Assembly (NCBI GenBank): GCA_033764875.1
Contig: JANRIO010000134.1
Location: 1-64,000 of the forward strand
Length of the DNA: 64,000 nucleotides
DNA from: AWTP1-13 sp033764875
GTDB taxonomy: Bacteria > Pseudomonadota > Alphaproteobacteria > Rhizobiales > Hyphomicrobiaceae
Direction: 5' to 3'
Below are positions 33,791 to 42,607 of the stretch, piece after piece. The notes under the pieces are model-generated. The model was not told where the DNA came from. It searched no databases and saw only the letters and a list, made by a program, of their open reading frames with translations. The position numbers and the translations under genes were made by a program. Each line of letters opens with the position of its first letter. The first letter of the stretch is position 1.

Positions 33791-34603
33791 TTACCAGACA
33801 CCCCGCGTCAGGCCCGTCAGGCAGTAGCCCCACAGCGTCGGCAGGAACCATTGCCTGGAGGCCATCTCGACGCGCCGGGGGGCGAGCCGGCCGGCCAGCG
33901 CATCCTCCGCGGCGCGGATCACGAGCGGGATGGCGTCCGCCATCTGCCGCAGCTGGTAGGTGGTGATGTTGTCGCTGGGTGCGAACTCCGTGATCGCCTG
34001 GTAGAGGACCTCGCCCGTGTCGACGCCCTCGTCGACCAGGTGCACCGTGAGGCCGGCGTGCGCCGCGTCGCCTTGCGTGCGCGCCCAGTAGGCGCCGTGC
34101 TGGCCGCGATAGGCGGGATTGAGGCCGGCGTGGTAGTTGATGAACGGCGCCTTGACCGCGCGCAGCGTGTCGCGCCGGATGATGCGGGTGCCGTAGACGA
34201 GGACGACGTCGGGCTCGAGCGCCGCAAGCGCTGCCCGGCACGCGGCCGCATTGACCGAGCCGACCTCCTGCCAGCGCGTCGCATCCTCCGCCGTGGGGTC
34301 GAGGCCATAGCGTGCGCTGATCTCGTTGAGGCGCGCCGCGCTGCGTTTCGCGATCAGCCGCGAGGCGATGCCGAAGGCGGCCTGGCCAAGCGCCTGCGGC
34401 CAGCCGAGGAGCTTTGCCCGCCGCCTGGTGATCGCCCACTTGCCCTCGGGCTCCTCGCGCAGCACCACGAGGTCCGGGAAGCGCTGCCGCAGGCCGTTGA
34501 CGAGGATGCGCGACAGCGCGCTGCCGGTGGCGAGCACCACCACCCGCGCGCCCTGTCCGGACGGCGAGCCAGAGCTGTCGCTGGAAACGCGGGACTGGGA
34601 CAT
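33791..34603 (-). CDS. Formyltransferase-fold protein
   Basis: The 270-residue product has the formyltransferase core: INYHAGLNPAYRGQHGAYWA around 152-171 and VHLVDEGVDTGEVLYQ. These contain the catalytic Asn, His and Asp of the GART/methionyl-tRNA formyltransferase family. The N-terminal part lacks the usual Rossmann start of those enzymes and is a longer, basic segment. It may formylate a sugar nucleotide or amine; the substrate is unknown. Confidence 0.8.
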   Translation of the reverse strand: MSQSRVSSDSSGSPSGQGARVVVLATGSALSRILVNGLRQRFPDLVVLREEPEGKWAITRRRAKLLGWPQALGQAAFGIASRLIAKRSAARLNEISARYGLDPTAEDATRWQEVGSVNAAACRAALAALEPDVVLVYGTRIIRRDTLRAVKAPFINYHAGLNPAYRGQHGAYWARTQGDAAHAGLTVHLVDEGVDTGEVLYQAITEFAPSDNITTYQLRQMADAIPLVIRAAEDALAGRLAPRRVEMASRQWFLPTLWGYCLTGLTRGVW

Positions 34604-34705
34604 CGGGCGGGTACGGGGGCCCGGCGCGGGGCCGGGCTCTGGGGTTGACGCCCTTCAGCCTCGCACGAATGCCTTGCCCTCCGCTTAATGCCGCCCGTGC
34701 CGGCC

Positions 34706-36295
34706 CTATTTCTTCATCAGCCGCAGCCGCGCGAGCGCGTGGCGCACGGGGCCTTGCCCGTCGCGATTGAGCCCCGGCGTGAGCACCCGGGTCGTCCCGA
34801 ACAGCCAGCGCTTGAAGCTCCAGCCGGCCGGCTGCGGCTCCTCCTGCTCGATCAGCGTCGGCCCGCGCAGCATGTGCAACTCGCTGCCCAGGCGATTGAG
34901 GCTCTCGAGCACGGTCGCCTCCAGCGCCTCGATGCGGTTGCTGACGATGGAGACGTCGCCGCTGGTGTCGAGCCGCCAGGTGTTGAGGTTGTTGGCCAGC
35001 GTCTGCTGGTTGGCGCCGAGCTTCACCAGCGCCTCGAAGATCTCCGTCAGGTCGCGCTCCTGGGAACGCGTGGTCTCCTCGGCGCCGGCGAGATGCGTGC
35101 GCACGCTTGCCTCGAGCTGGCCGAGCCGCTCGCCGAGCTCCCCGGTCCCCGACTTGGCAAGCTGCTCGCGCAGCGACGTCTCGAAGGCGGCGAGCACCGG
35201 CTCCAGGTCGCGCCCCTGTCGCGGCTCGCCTTGCGAGGTCGACAGCAGCTCTGCCACGCTCGCCTCCGACTGGCTGATGCGCTGCACGATGCGCTCCGTC
35301 ACGAGCTGCGACAGGCGCTCGCTGAGCACGGGGGCGATGGCGCGCGACAGCTCGTGGCCCTGCTCCTGGATGCGCTGCTCCAGGCGGTCGAAGCGCTGCG
35401 CCGCCTCCTCCGGCAACGCGGCTCCGGCGCCCGCGCGCTGGGACAGCCCGTGCAGCCGCTCGTCGAGCGAGAGCACGAGCTCCGACACGTCCTGCAGGCG
35501 GGCATCCACCACCTGCTTGATCTCGTCGGTGCGGTCGGGCAGGGGCGGCAGCGGCTTGATGCTGGTAACGGCGACGAGCGCCTCCTGCACCTGGTGCAGC
35601 AGGGTCTGCAGCGTCCGCCGGTCGTTCTCCGCGTGCTCGACCGCGAGCTGCAGGCCGAGCTCGAGTTGGTCGAGGCGCGCGAGCACCGCCGGCGTGCCGT
35701 CGGTCGCGGGCGGCACGCGCACCAGGTCAAGGGTGGCCGTCTCGCGCCTGAGGCTGTCCTCGCGCCAGCGCTCCAGGCGCTGCGGGTCGCTCGAGGCGCG
35801 CGAGAGCAGCGCCACGGTTGCGCTGTCGCGGCCGGCGGACAGGATCGTGCGCAGCAGGTCCGGCACGCCCGCGAGCGCGCCCCGCTCGTGCGCCCGGTCG
35901 GAGGCGCGGCGCAGCGCCGCCCTGACCTCGTCGCTGGTTGCGGGATCGACCTTGGCGTCGGCGGCCGTCGCCGGCGTCTCGGCGGCGATGGCGAGCGCCG
36001 CCTCGCGCCGCAGGTGCTCGGGCCGTATGCCGAGATCGGCGAGGATCTGCGCCGCCGCGCCGACGCGGGCCAGCGCATACACGAGATGCTCGAGCCTGAC
36101 CTCGCGCGAGCCGTTGAAGACGGCGGCCTCGTAGGCGTGATTGCAGGTCGCGAGCAGGGTCTCGTCGACCACGATCGCCTCGTCGCGGCCGAGCATGCGG
36201 GCGACCCCGGCGTCCCCCGTCTCGCCCAGGGCGGCATTGCGGAAGAAGGGCGCGCGGCCCACCCTGAGGTCGAGATCCTGTCCCCTGTACGCCAT
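34706..36295 (-). CDS. ClpN-like domain plus long coiled coil, unknown
   Basis: This is a 529-residue protein. Residues about 40-105 (ATCNHAYEAAVFNGSREVR, LEHLVYALARVGAAAQILAD) resemble a Clp N-terminal repeat domain, the substrate-adaptor part of ClpA/ClpB. No AAA+ ATPase follows. The remaining 400 residues are long Gln/Glu/Leu-rich coiled coil (RFDRLEQRIQEQGHELSRAI, RLGQLEASVRTHLAG) ending in a basic C-terminus. There is no signal peptide. It may be a scaffold or adaptor; I know no named family. Confidence 0.7.
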   Translation of the reverse strand: MAYRGQDLDLRVGRAPFFRNAALGETGDAGVARMLGRDEAIVVDETLLATCNHAYEAAVFNGSREVRLEHLVYALARVGAAAQILADLGIRPEHLRREAALAIAAETPATAADAKVDPATSDEVRAALRRASDRAHERGALAGVPDLLRTILSAGRDSATVALLSRASSDPQRLERWREDSLRRETATLDLVRVPPATDGTPAVLARLDQLELGLQLAVEHAENDRRTLQTLLHQVQEALVAVTSIKPLPPLPDRTDEIKQVVDARLQDVSELVLSLDERLHGLSQRAGAGAALPEEAAQRFDRLEQRIQEQGHELSRAIAPVLSERLSQLVTERIVQRISQSEASVAELLSTSQGEPRQGRDLEPVLAAFETSLREQLAKSGTGELGERLGQLEASVRTHLAGAEETTRSQERDLTEIFEALVKLGANQQTLANNLNTWRLDTSGDVSIVSNRIEALEATVLESLNRLGSELHMLRGPTLIEQEEPQPAGWSFKRWLFGTTRVLTPGLNRDGQGPVRHALARLRLMKK

Positions 36296-36557
36296 CTCAC
36301 TCTCCCCGTGCGCAGCGGCCCGCTGCGTCCGCCCCGAAAGACTTGTCCGTCGGCCGTCGCGGCTTCGGGCTGGACCGCACGCTCGCGCCCCGTCCGTTCC
36401 GTCCTACAGACAACAGAGAAAGGAGCAAGCGCTTGTTGTGCCGGCGCCGAATGTGCACCGTTTTGCAGCCGCCCGGGAGGGGGACGCGGATCGGCAGCGG
36501 CAACATCATCTGCTAACCTTAATCCCGACGGGCTGGCCAGCGAGGAGCCGAGGGGCG

Positions 36558-37034
36558 ATGCCAGAGGCAGGGCGAAGCGAAGCCGCGATCGTGCCGCGGG
36601 CGGCGGCCAGCGCCGCCATCCTGCGCGGGGCCGAGGTGCTGCTGATCCGCCGCGGCGGCGGCGCGCTGCAGGGGCTGTGGAGCTTGCCCGGCGGCCACAT
36701 CGAGGCCGGCGAGAGCGCGGCCGATGCGGCCCGCCGCGAGGTTTTCGAGGAGACGGGGGTGGAGGCGGAGATCCGGCAGTTCCTCGACCTCTTCGAGGTC
36801 ATGCCGCGCGACGCAGGCGGGCGCCTGCGCGGCCACTACCTGATCGCGGTTTTCGTCGGTGTCTGGCGGGCGGGCGAGCCGGTCGCGGCTGCCGATGCCG
36901 CCGACGCCGGCTTCTTCACGCTCGAGGCTGCCGTTCGTCTTGATTTGACGCCGGGGGCCCAGGGCTTTCTGCGCCGGGCCTTCGCGCTCTATGGACCCGG
37001 CGCCCAGGGTTGCCCCACCGGTGAGCCCCACTAG
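36558..37034 (+). CDS. Nudix hydrolase
   Basis: A 158-residue Nudix enzyme with box GGHIEAGES, seven residues, then RREVFEETGVE at about 45-67, with all catalytic glutamates. The start at ATG 36558 has GAGGGGCG upstream. Its 3' end precedes the next start by one base. The substrate is not readable. Confidence 0.87.
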   Translation: MPEAGRSEAAIVPRAAASAAILRGAEVLLIRRGGGALQGLWSLPGGHIEAGESAADAARREVFEETGVEAEIRQFLDLFEVMPRDAGGRLRGHYLIAVFVGVWRAGEPVAAADAADAGFFTLEAAVRLDLTPGAQGFLRRAFALYGPGAQGCPTGEPH

Positions 37035-37035
37035 A

Positions 37036-37443
37036 ATGCCGCCAATGACTCGCAAACCCACACTGCGGTTGCAGGCGCTATGTTTGCTCGCGGCGCTTGT
37101 AGCAGCGCCCGGCGTTGCGGCTGCGCAGATTGCCGGCCCGGACGGCAAGCCCTACGACGACCGCCTGCTGCGGCTGTCGGAGATCCTCGGCGCCGTCCAC
37201 TATCTGCGCGAGCTGTGCGGGGCCAATGACGGCATGCTCTGGCGCGACCGCATGCGCGAGCTGATGGACGCGGAGGGCTCCTCGGCGCTGCGCCGGGCCC
37301 GCCTGACGCGCAGCTTCAACAACGGCTACCGCAGCTATTCGCGCACCTACGCCACCTGCACGCAGCCGGCGCAGACGGCGATCGCCCGCTTTCTGACCGA
37401 GGGGGCCGAGCTCGCCGACGCCATCCTCAAGTCGACACCCTGA
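37036..37443 (+). CDS. TIGR02301-type exported protein
   Basis: This 135-residue exported protein has a signal peptide (LQALCLLAALVAAPGVAAA) and a mature domain with LRLSEILGAVHYLRELCG, MRELMDAEG and RLTRSFNNGYRSYSRTYATC. That is the pattern of the TIGR02301 family, which I know only from Hyphomicrobiales, with unknown function. Two Cys may pair. A second ATG at 37045 is an alternative start. Confidence 0.8.
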   Translation: MPPMTRKPTLRLQALCLLAALVAAPGVAAAQIAGPDGKPYDDRLLRLSEILGAVHYLRELCGANDGMLWRDRMRELMDAEGSSALRRARLTRSFNNGYRSYSRTYATCTQPAQTAIARFLTEGAELADAILKSTP

Positions 37444-37584
37444 GGCGATGCCGGGCACGCAACGCGCCACACTTAAGTGCCTGATTAAAGTTAAATTCAG
37501 CCCTCCCGTCGCCGGTCCCTTGCGTGTGCTAGCAACGCTCGAGCGAGCCGACGTGACGAGAGTGAACCCGCGAGGAGGGTGCTG

Positions 37585-37833
37585 ATGCAGGGCCTGGAGA
37601 CGATCCGTACGCCAGGGGAGGAAAGCGTCGAGGCGCTGCATTTCATTCTCGAGGCCTGGGAGGAGGGCACCGACAGCGGCATCGCGCCTGAGCTCATGGC
37701 CTATGCCGCCATCTACACGGCCCTGACCGATCTCGTGACCAAGTTTGGCGAGGATGCGGTGCTGGCCCTTGTCAACGGCCTCGGAGCCCGCGTGCGGGCG
37801 GGCGAGTTCACCCTCTACCGCACGCGTCAGTAG
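37585..37833 (+). CDS. Small acidic protein, unknown function
   Basis: An 82-residue helical protein (ESVEALHFILEAWEEGTDSG, then AYAAIYTALTDLVTKFGEDA). The ATG at 37585 lies next to a GGAGGG site; a GTG at 37579 would add two residues. It converges on a LysE gene. Not recognised, but the composition looks like a real small protein. Confidence 0.65.
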   Translation: MQGLETIRTPGEESVEALHFILEAWEEGTDSGIAPELMAYAAIYTALTDLVTKFGEDAVLALVNGLGARVRAGEFTLYRTRQ

Positions 37834-37839
37834 CAGCCC

Positions 37840-38502
37840 CTACCAGAAGCGCAGCCGCTTCACCACCATCTCGCCGATCAGCACGCAGCCGAATGCGATC
37901 AGGATCAGCCCCGCGATGCGGTTGATCTGCTCCAGCCGCACCGCGTTGAAGCGGTGCCGTATGGCGGCGATGAACTGCGATACCACGAACCAGTAGAGAA
38001 AGCTGCCGCCCATGATGGCCGCCACCATCGTGAACGCGTCGATGTAGGTGTCGATCTCGACGAACGTGCTGACGCCGCCGAAGATGGCGACGAGGCCGAG
38101 CACGGCCGCCGGGTTGGTGATGGTGAGCAGGAACATCTGCGGCACCTCGCCGATGTAGTCCCACAGCGTGGCGCGGGTGCCGGGCTTGTCGATCTGGATC
38201 ACCGACTTGGTGAAGTAGAGCTTGGCGCCGGCCAGGATCAGCACCGCCCCGCCCACGATCTGGATCGGCGTGCGGTAGTCCCGGATGGCGCCCGATACGG
38301 CGTTGACGCCCATCGCCGCGCACAGCGCGATCAGGCCGTCGCCCAGCATGATGCCGAGGCCGGCGGCCATGCCGCCGAGGAAGCCGCGCTCAACGGCGCG
38401 CTGCATGCCGAGCAGGTTGACGGGTCCGAACGGCATCGCAAGCAGCAGCCCCATGATCATGCCGACGGGGATGATGAGCGGATTGGGGATGTAGGAGAGC
38501 AC
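37840..38502 (-). CDS. LysE-family amino acid exporter
   Basis: This 220-residue membrane protein has six hydrophobic segments and the family start GLLLAMPFGPVNLLGMQRAV with the conserved P-G-P. NPAAVLGLVAIFG lies in the centre, also a LysE/RhtB feature. Members export amino acids or related solutes from the cytoplasm. It stands alone; the substrate is unknown. Confidence 0.88.
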   Translation of the reverse strand: MLSYIPNPLIIPVGMIMGLLLAMPFGPVNLLGMQRAVERGFLGGMAAGLGIMLGDGLIALCAAMGVNAVSGAIRDYRTPIQIVGGAVLILAGAKLYFTKSVIQIDKPGTRATLWDYIGEVPQMFLLTITNPAAVLGLVAIFGGVSTFVEIDTYIDAFTMVAAIMGGSFLYWFVVSQFIAAIRHRFNAVRLEQINRIAGLILIAFGCVLIGEMVVKRLRFW

Positions 38503-38643
38503 GGGAAAAATGCCCTACATCGACCGGACGGGTGCTGCTATGGAGCCCGGTCCCACGCTGCTGGCGGCGTCCTTCGGCCCCCGAGGAGCTGCGCTGGGCG
38601 TTCTGCGGACGTGCCGATGGCCGGACAACGCGAGGGCCTTCCC

Positions 38644-39294
38644 ATGACGACGAGGCGATGTGCGCTTCAATCCTTGTGGATTGGGACAAGGCCATTCCTA
38701 GTGGCGGCCCTGATGCTTGTCCATTGTCTCGGGGACGCAATCACGTATCCGGCGCGAGGCCAGGCGCAAAATCAAGCACCACCAAAGGCGAAGGACGCCC
38801 CTTCGGCCAAGCCGCAGGTGCGCGTCCTGCGCGAGGTCAAGCTGCCGCGGCCCGTCGCGGAGATGCGCGAGGCGATTGAGGCCGCGATCGCCTCCGGCCG
38901 CATCGAGGATCTGCGGGAGGCCTTCGAGCTGAACGAGATAAAGCCGGACCTGGGGCCTGGCTTCGCGCCGGGCGTCGGGGCCGATCCGGTCGCCTTCTGG
39001 CGCCGCCAGTCCGGCGACGGCGAGGGCCGCGAGCTGCTGGCAGCGCTGGCCAACATCCTGGCCCTGCCGCCGGCGGCCGTCCCCCTCGGCCGCGACGTCG
39101 AGAACAGCCTGGTCTACGTCTGGCCCTACCTGGCGGAGGTGCCCGTGGCGGCCTGGACGCCGGCCATGCAGGTCGAGGCGTTGCGGCTCGTGCCCGTGGC
39201 CGAATTGCGCAGGATCCAGGCCGCCGGTACGTATACCCATTGGCGCCTCGTCATTGGCGCGGAGGGCAATTGGTTGAGCCTCACGCGCAAGTGA
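38644..39294 (+). CDS. Exported protein, unknown function
   Basis: A 216-residue protein with a membrane signal (PFLVAALMLVHCLGDAIT) and a mature region containing VAEMREAIEAAIASGRIEDL and YVWPYLAEVPVAAWTP. No Cys knots or catalytic motif are seen. The ATG at 38644 is chosen for the signal peptide. The family is not recognised. Confidence 0.6.
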   Translation: MTTRRCALQSLWIGTRPFLVAALMLVHCLGDAITYPARGQAQNQAPPKAKDAPSAKPQVRVLREVKLPRPVAEMREAIEAAIASGRIEDLREAFELNEIKPDLGPGFAPGVGADPVAFWRRQSGDGEGRELLAALANILALPPAAVPLGRDVENSLVYVWPYLAEVPVAAWTPAMQVEALRLVPVAELRRIQAAGTYTHWRLVIGAEGNWLSLTRK

Positions 39295-39386
39295 TGCGGG
39301 CGGACTGGCGTCCGGCGCCTGGCTGCATCACAATCCGGCCGTCCTCTCAGGGTGTTTAAGGCCGCCATCGTAACAAGTTGGGGAAA

Positions 39387-40199
39387 ATGCACAATATCAC
39401 GTCTCGCTTGCGTTCTTGCCTGCTCGGGGCACTGGCTGCTCTCGGGCTGCTGGCGGTTTCGGCAGAGACGGCGTCGGCCCAGTACTGGGGCCGCCCCTAT
39501 TGGGAGCCGCCCTACGGCGGCCGGCCCTATTGGGACAACGGCGAGCCCTATGGCCGCCCGCCGGCCCGCCGGCCGCGCTATGCCGACAACGACGACGATG
39601 ACGACGACGACGATCGTCCGCGCCGCTACCGCGACAGCTATTACGGCGACGAGGTGCGCTCGGGCGGCGGGCGCCCCTACGTTGCGCCCATCTCGCCGCG
39701 CCCGATCTCGTTCCCGTCGTCCTTCAAGCCGGGCTCGATCGTCATTGACACCAGGGGCCGCCAGTTGTTCCTGATCGAGAGCCCCGAGACGGCGTTCCAC
39801 TACCCGATCTCGGTCGGCCGCGACGGCTTCAGTTGGACCGGCACCGAGGTCGTCAGCCGCAAGGCCCAGTGGCCGGACTGGCACCCGCCGGAGGAGATGC
39901 GCGACCGCGATCCGAGCCTGCCGGTGAAGATGACGGGCGGCATACGCAATCCGCTCGGCGCCGTGGCCATCTACCTCGGCAACACGCTCTACCGCATCCA
40001 CGGCACCAACGATCCGAGCTCCATCGGCCGCGCCGCGTCCTCCGGCTGCTTCCGCATGCTGAACGGGCACGCCATCGATCTCGCCTCGCGCATCGAGGTC
40101 GGCACGCCGGTGACGGTCGTGAGCCGCCTGCCCGGCGATCTCGAGCGCATCGTGGCGAGCCAGGTGTCCGGGCCGCGCGCGTCGTTCTCCCGCGAGTAG
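39387..40199 (+). CDS. L,D-transpeptidase (ErfK/YbiS type)
   Basis: The 270-residue exported enzyme cross-links peptidoglycan by 3-3 bonds. After a signal peptide (ALAALGLLAVSAETASA) come a Tyr/Pro/Arg-rich stretch (YWGRPYWEPPYGG) and a run of Asp residues (about 69-77), then the catalytic domain. Its active site is IHGTNDPSS with SSGCFRM at about 216-222, where the second motif has Ser in place of His before GC. The Cys and Arg are intact. The start is ATG 39387; a TTG at 39378 is possible. Confidence 0.87.
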   Translation: MHNITSRLRSCLLGALAALGLLAVSAETASAQYWGRPYWEPPYGGRPYWDNGEPYGRPPARRPRYADNDDDDDDDDRPRRYRDSYYGDEVRSGGGRPYVAPISPRPISFPSSFKPGSIVIDTRGRQLFLIESPETAFHYPISVGRDGFSWTGTEVVSRKAQWPDWHPPEEMRDRDPSLPVKMTGGIRNPLGAVAIYLGNTLYRIHGTNDPSSIGRAASSGCFRMLNGHAIDLASRIEVGTPVTVVSRLPGDLERIVASQVSGPRASFSRE

Positions 40200-40231
40200 G
40201 GTCTAGGGCGTCAGACGCCAGGCGCCAGACG

Positions 40232-41551
40232 TCAGAAGAAGCGCACGGGCTGGCCGTGCGCTTCCGCGACGATGTCGCCCTCCCACATCACCCGCTCGCC
40301 ACGCACGACGGTGCCGATCGGCCAGCCCGTCACCGCGACGCCGTCGTAGGGCGTCCAGCCCGCGCGCGAGGCCACGTCCGCGTTGCGGATGGTGTGCCGC
40401 TTCTTCAGATCGACGATGGTGAGGTCGGCGTCGTAGCCCATGGCGATGCGCCCCTTGCCGCGCAGCCCGAACAGACGGTTGGGCCCGTGGCTGGTGAGAT
40501 CGACCAGCCGCTCGAGGCTCAGCCGTCCCGCGTTCACGTGGTCGAGCATGATGGGCACCAGCGTCTGCACGCCGGTCATGCCGGAGTGGCTTGCCGGATA
40601 GGCGTGGTCCTTCTCCTCGCGCGTGTGCGGGGCATGGTCCGACCCCAGCACGTCGGCGGTTCCGTCCGCGACGCCGGCCCAGATGCGCGCGCGGTGCCGC
40701 GCCTCGCGCACCGGCGGGTTCATCTGCGCGTAGGTGCCGAGGCGCTGGTAGCAGTCGGGCGCCTCCAGCGTCAGGTGATGCGGCGTCACCTCGACGCTGG
40801 CCCAGTCGCGGTGCTGCGCGAGGAAGGCCATCTCCTCCGCCGTCGACACGTGCAGCACGTGCACGCGCTTGCGGTGCGTCTCGGCCAGCCGCACGAGGCG
40901 CTGGGTCGCGATCATGGCCGTCTCCACGTCGCGCCAGACCGGGTGCGAGGCGGGATCGCCCGCCTTGCGCAGCCCCATGCGCTCCTTCAGCCGCGCCTCG
41001 TCCTCAGCATGGAACGCGGCGCGCCGCGACAGGGCCGCGATGATCCGCGCGAGCGAGCCCTCGTCGTCGACCAGCAGGTTGCCGGTCGAGGAGCCCATGA
41101 ACACCTTGATGCCGGCGCTGCCCTCGAGCCGCTCCAGCTCGGGGATGTCGGCGATGTTCTCGCGGGTGCCGCCGACCCAGAACGCGAAGTCGCAGAGCAT
41201 GCGCCCGCGCGCGGCCCGCACCTTGGCCGCGAGCGTCTCCGCCGAGGTGGTGAGCGGCACCGTGTTCGGCATCTCGAACACGGCCGTGACCCCGCCCAGG
41301 ACGGCTGCGCGGCTTCCCGTCTCGAGGTCCTCCTTGTGCGTGAGGCCCGGCTCGCGGAAGTGCACCTGCGTGTCGATGACGCCGGGCAGCACGTGCAGGC
41401 CCGCCGCCTCGATGGTCTCGCCGGCGCTCGCCTGGGCGAGCGATCCCAGTGCCGCGATCCGGCCGCCGCGCACGCCGATGTCGCGCACGCCCTTGCCGTC
41501 GTGGTTGACCACCGTTGCGCCGCGAATGATCAGGTCGTAGGTCTCGGCCAT
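40232..41551 (-). CDS. Dihydroorotase-like amidohydrolase
   Basis: This 439-residue amidohydrolase of the class I dihydroorotase family would close or open the dihydroorotate ring in pyrimidine synthesis. It has GVIDTQVHFREPGLTH, EMPNTVPLT, VTPHHLTL and LGSDHAPHT. The first metal motif is Q-V-H (Gln62) where class I enzymes have H-V-H. The rest of the metal ligands appear present. This Gln form is, as I recall, seen in alphaproteobacterial members, so a related function is also possible. The start at ATG 41551 gives a normal length. It is divergent from the YgfZ-like gene. Confidence 0.8.
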   Translation of the reverse strand: MAETYDLIIRGATVVNHDGKGVRDIGVRGGRIAALGSLAQASAGETIEAAGLHVLPGVIDTQVHFREPGLTHKEDLETGSRAAVLGGVTAVFEMPNTVPLTTSAETLAAKVRAARGRMLCDFAFWVGGTRENIADIPELERLEGSAGIKVFMGSSTGNLLVDDEGSLARIIAALSRRAAFHAEDEARLKERMGLRKAGDPASHPVWRDVETAMIATQRLVRLAETHRKRVHVLHVSTAEEMAFLAQHRDWASVEVTPHHLTLEAPDCYQRLGTYAQMNPPVREARHRARIWAGVADGTADVLGSDHAPHTREEKDHAYPASHSGMTGVQTLVPIMLDHVNAGRLSLERLVDLTSHGPNRLFGLRGKGRIAMGYDADLTIVDLKKRHTIRNADVASRAGWTPYDGVAVTGWPIGTVVRGERVMWEGDIVAEAHGQPVRFF

Positions 41552-41689
41552 GTGGTGTCCCCGTTCGAGCGCCGGCGCCGCGGTTGGCTCCTCTTGGCCG
41601 CGGCCAGGGCTTGACCTGCGGCACCGCGTGCTCATCTCTTGCGGAGCGCCGCCGGTGGCGCGCCTCCGAGCCCGAGCAGGTACAACAGA

Positions 41690-42607
41690 ATGCAGGTGAC
41701 AGCCAGCGCTGTGGATAACCCTGGCCCGGCGCCCGCGGGCCTCGCCCGTCTGGCGGATCGCGCGGTGATCGCCGTCACGGGCCCCGATGCCGAGCATCTG
41801 CTGCAGGGCATTCTCACCCAGGACGTCGCGCGCCTCTCGCACCAGCCGGCCGTCTTCGCCGGCCTGCTGAGCCCGCAGGGCAAGATCCTGTTCGACTTCT
41901 TTCTCGCGCGCGGGCCCGACGGCCTCCTGATCGACGTCGCGGCCGACAGGGCGGTCGATCTCGTCAAGCGGCTCACCCTGTACCGCCTGCGCGCCAAGGC
42001 CGCCTTCGCCGATCGCTCCGCCGACATGGCCGTACTCGTCGCCTGGGGCGAGGCCGCTGCAACCCTCGCCGTGCCGGCGGGCGCGGTGGCCTTTCCCGAC
42101 CCGCGCCTGCCGGCGCTCGGGCTTCGCATCCTTGTGCCGGCCGCCGCCGCCGGCATGGCCGACGCCTCTGCCGCCGACTGGCACGCCCACCGCATCGGGC
42201 TCGGCGTGCCCGAGGGCGGCAAGGACTATGCCTTCGGCGACGCCTTCCCGCACGAGGCCGACATGGACCAGCTCGCCGGCCTGTCCTTCGACAAGGGCTG
42301 CTACGTCGGCCAGGAGGTGGTGAGCCGCATGCAGCACCGCGCGACCGCGCGAAAACGCATCGTGCTCGCCAAGGCCGGGGCGCCGATCCCGCCCGGCGCC
42401 GTCGTCATGGCGGGCAGCGCACGCATCGGCGCCGTCGGCACCGCCGCCGGACATTCGGCGGTCGTGCTCGTGCGCCTCGACCGCGCGGCGGAGGCGCTGG
42501 CCAAGGGCGAGACGATCGCCGCCGGCGGCGTCGCGCTGACGCTCGAGAAGCCGCCGTGGGCGAGCTTCGCTCTGGCGCCGCCTGCGCGCGAGGACGAGGC
42601 GCCATGA
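41690..42607 (+). CDS. Folate-binding YgfZ-like protein
   Basis: The 305-residue protein has the KGCYVGQEVVSRM motif (about residues 202-214) of the YgfZ/GcvT-like family, which binds tetrahydrofolate and assists iron-sulfur enzymes. VTGPDAEHLLQGILTQDV fits the N-terminal part. The start at ATG 41690 is followed within 20 bases by a reverse DnaA-box sequence (41710-41718) inside the coding region. The stop overlaps the tag start (ATGA), so the two are coupled. Confidence 0.88.
   Translation: MQVTASAVDNPGPAPAGLARLADRAVIAVTGPDAEHLLQGILTQDVARLSHQPAVFAGLLSPQGKILFDFFLARGPDGLLIDVAADRAVDLVKRLTLYRLRAKAAFADRSADMAVLVAWGEAAATLAVPAGAVAFPDPRLPALGLRILVPAAAAGMADASAADWHAHRIGLGVPEGGKDYAFGDAFPHEADMDQLAGLSFDKGCYVGQEVVSRMQHRATARKRIVLAKAGAPIPPGAVVMAGSARIGAVGTAAGHSAVVLVRLDRAAEALAKGETIAAGGVALTLEKPPWASFALAPPAREDEAP
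41710..41718 (-). promoter_or_regulatory. Perfect DnaA-box consensus at start of ygfZ-like gene
   Basis: TGTGGATAA on the + strand is the reverse complement of TTATCCACA. It lies in the seventh to tenth codons of the YgfZ-like gene. Binding is not shown. Confidence 0.35.
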
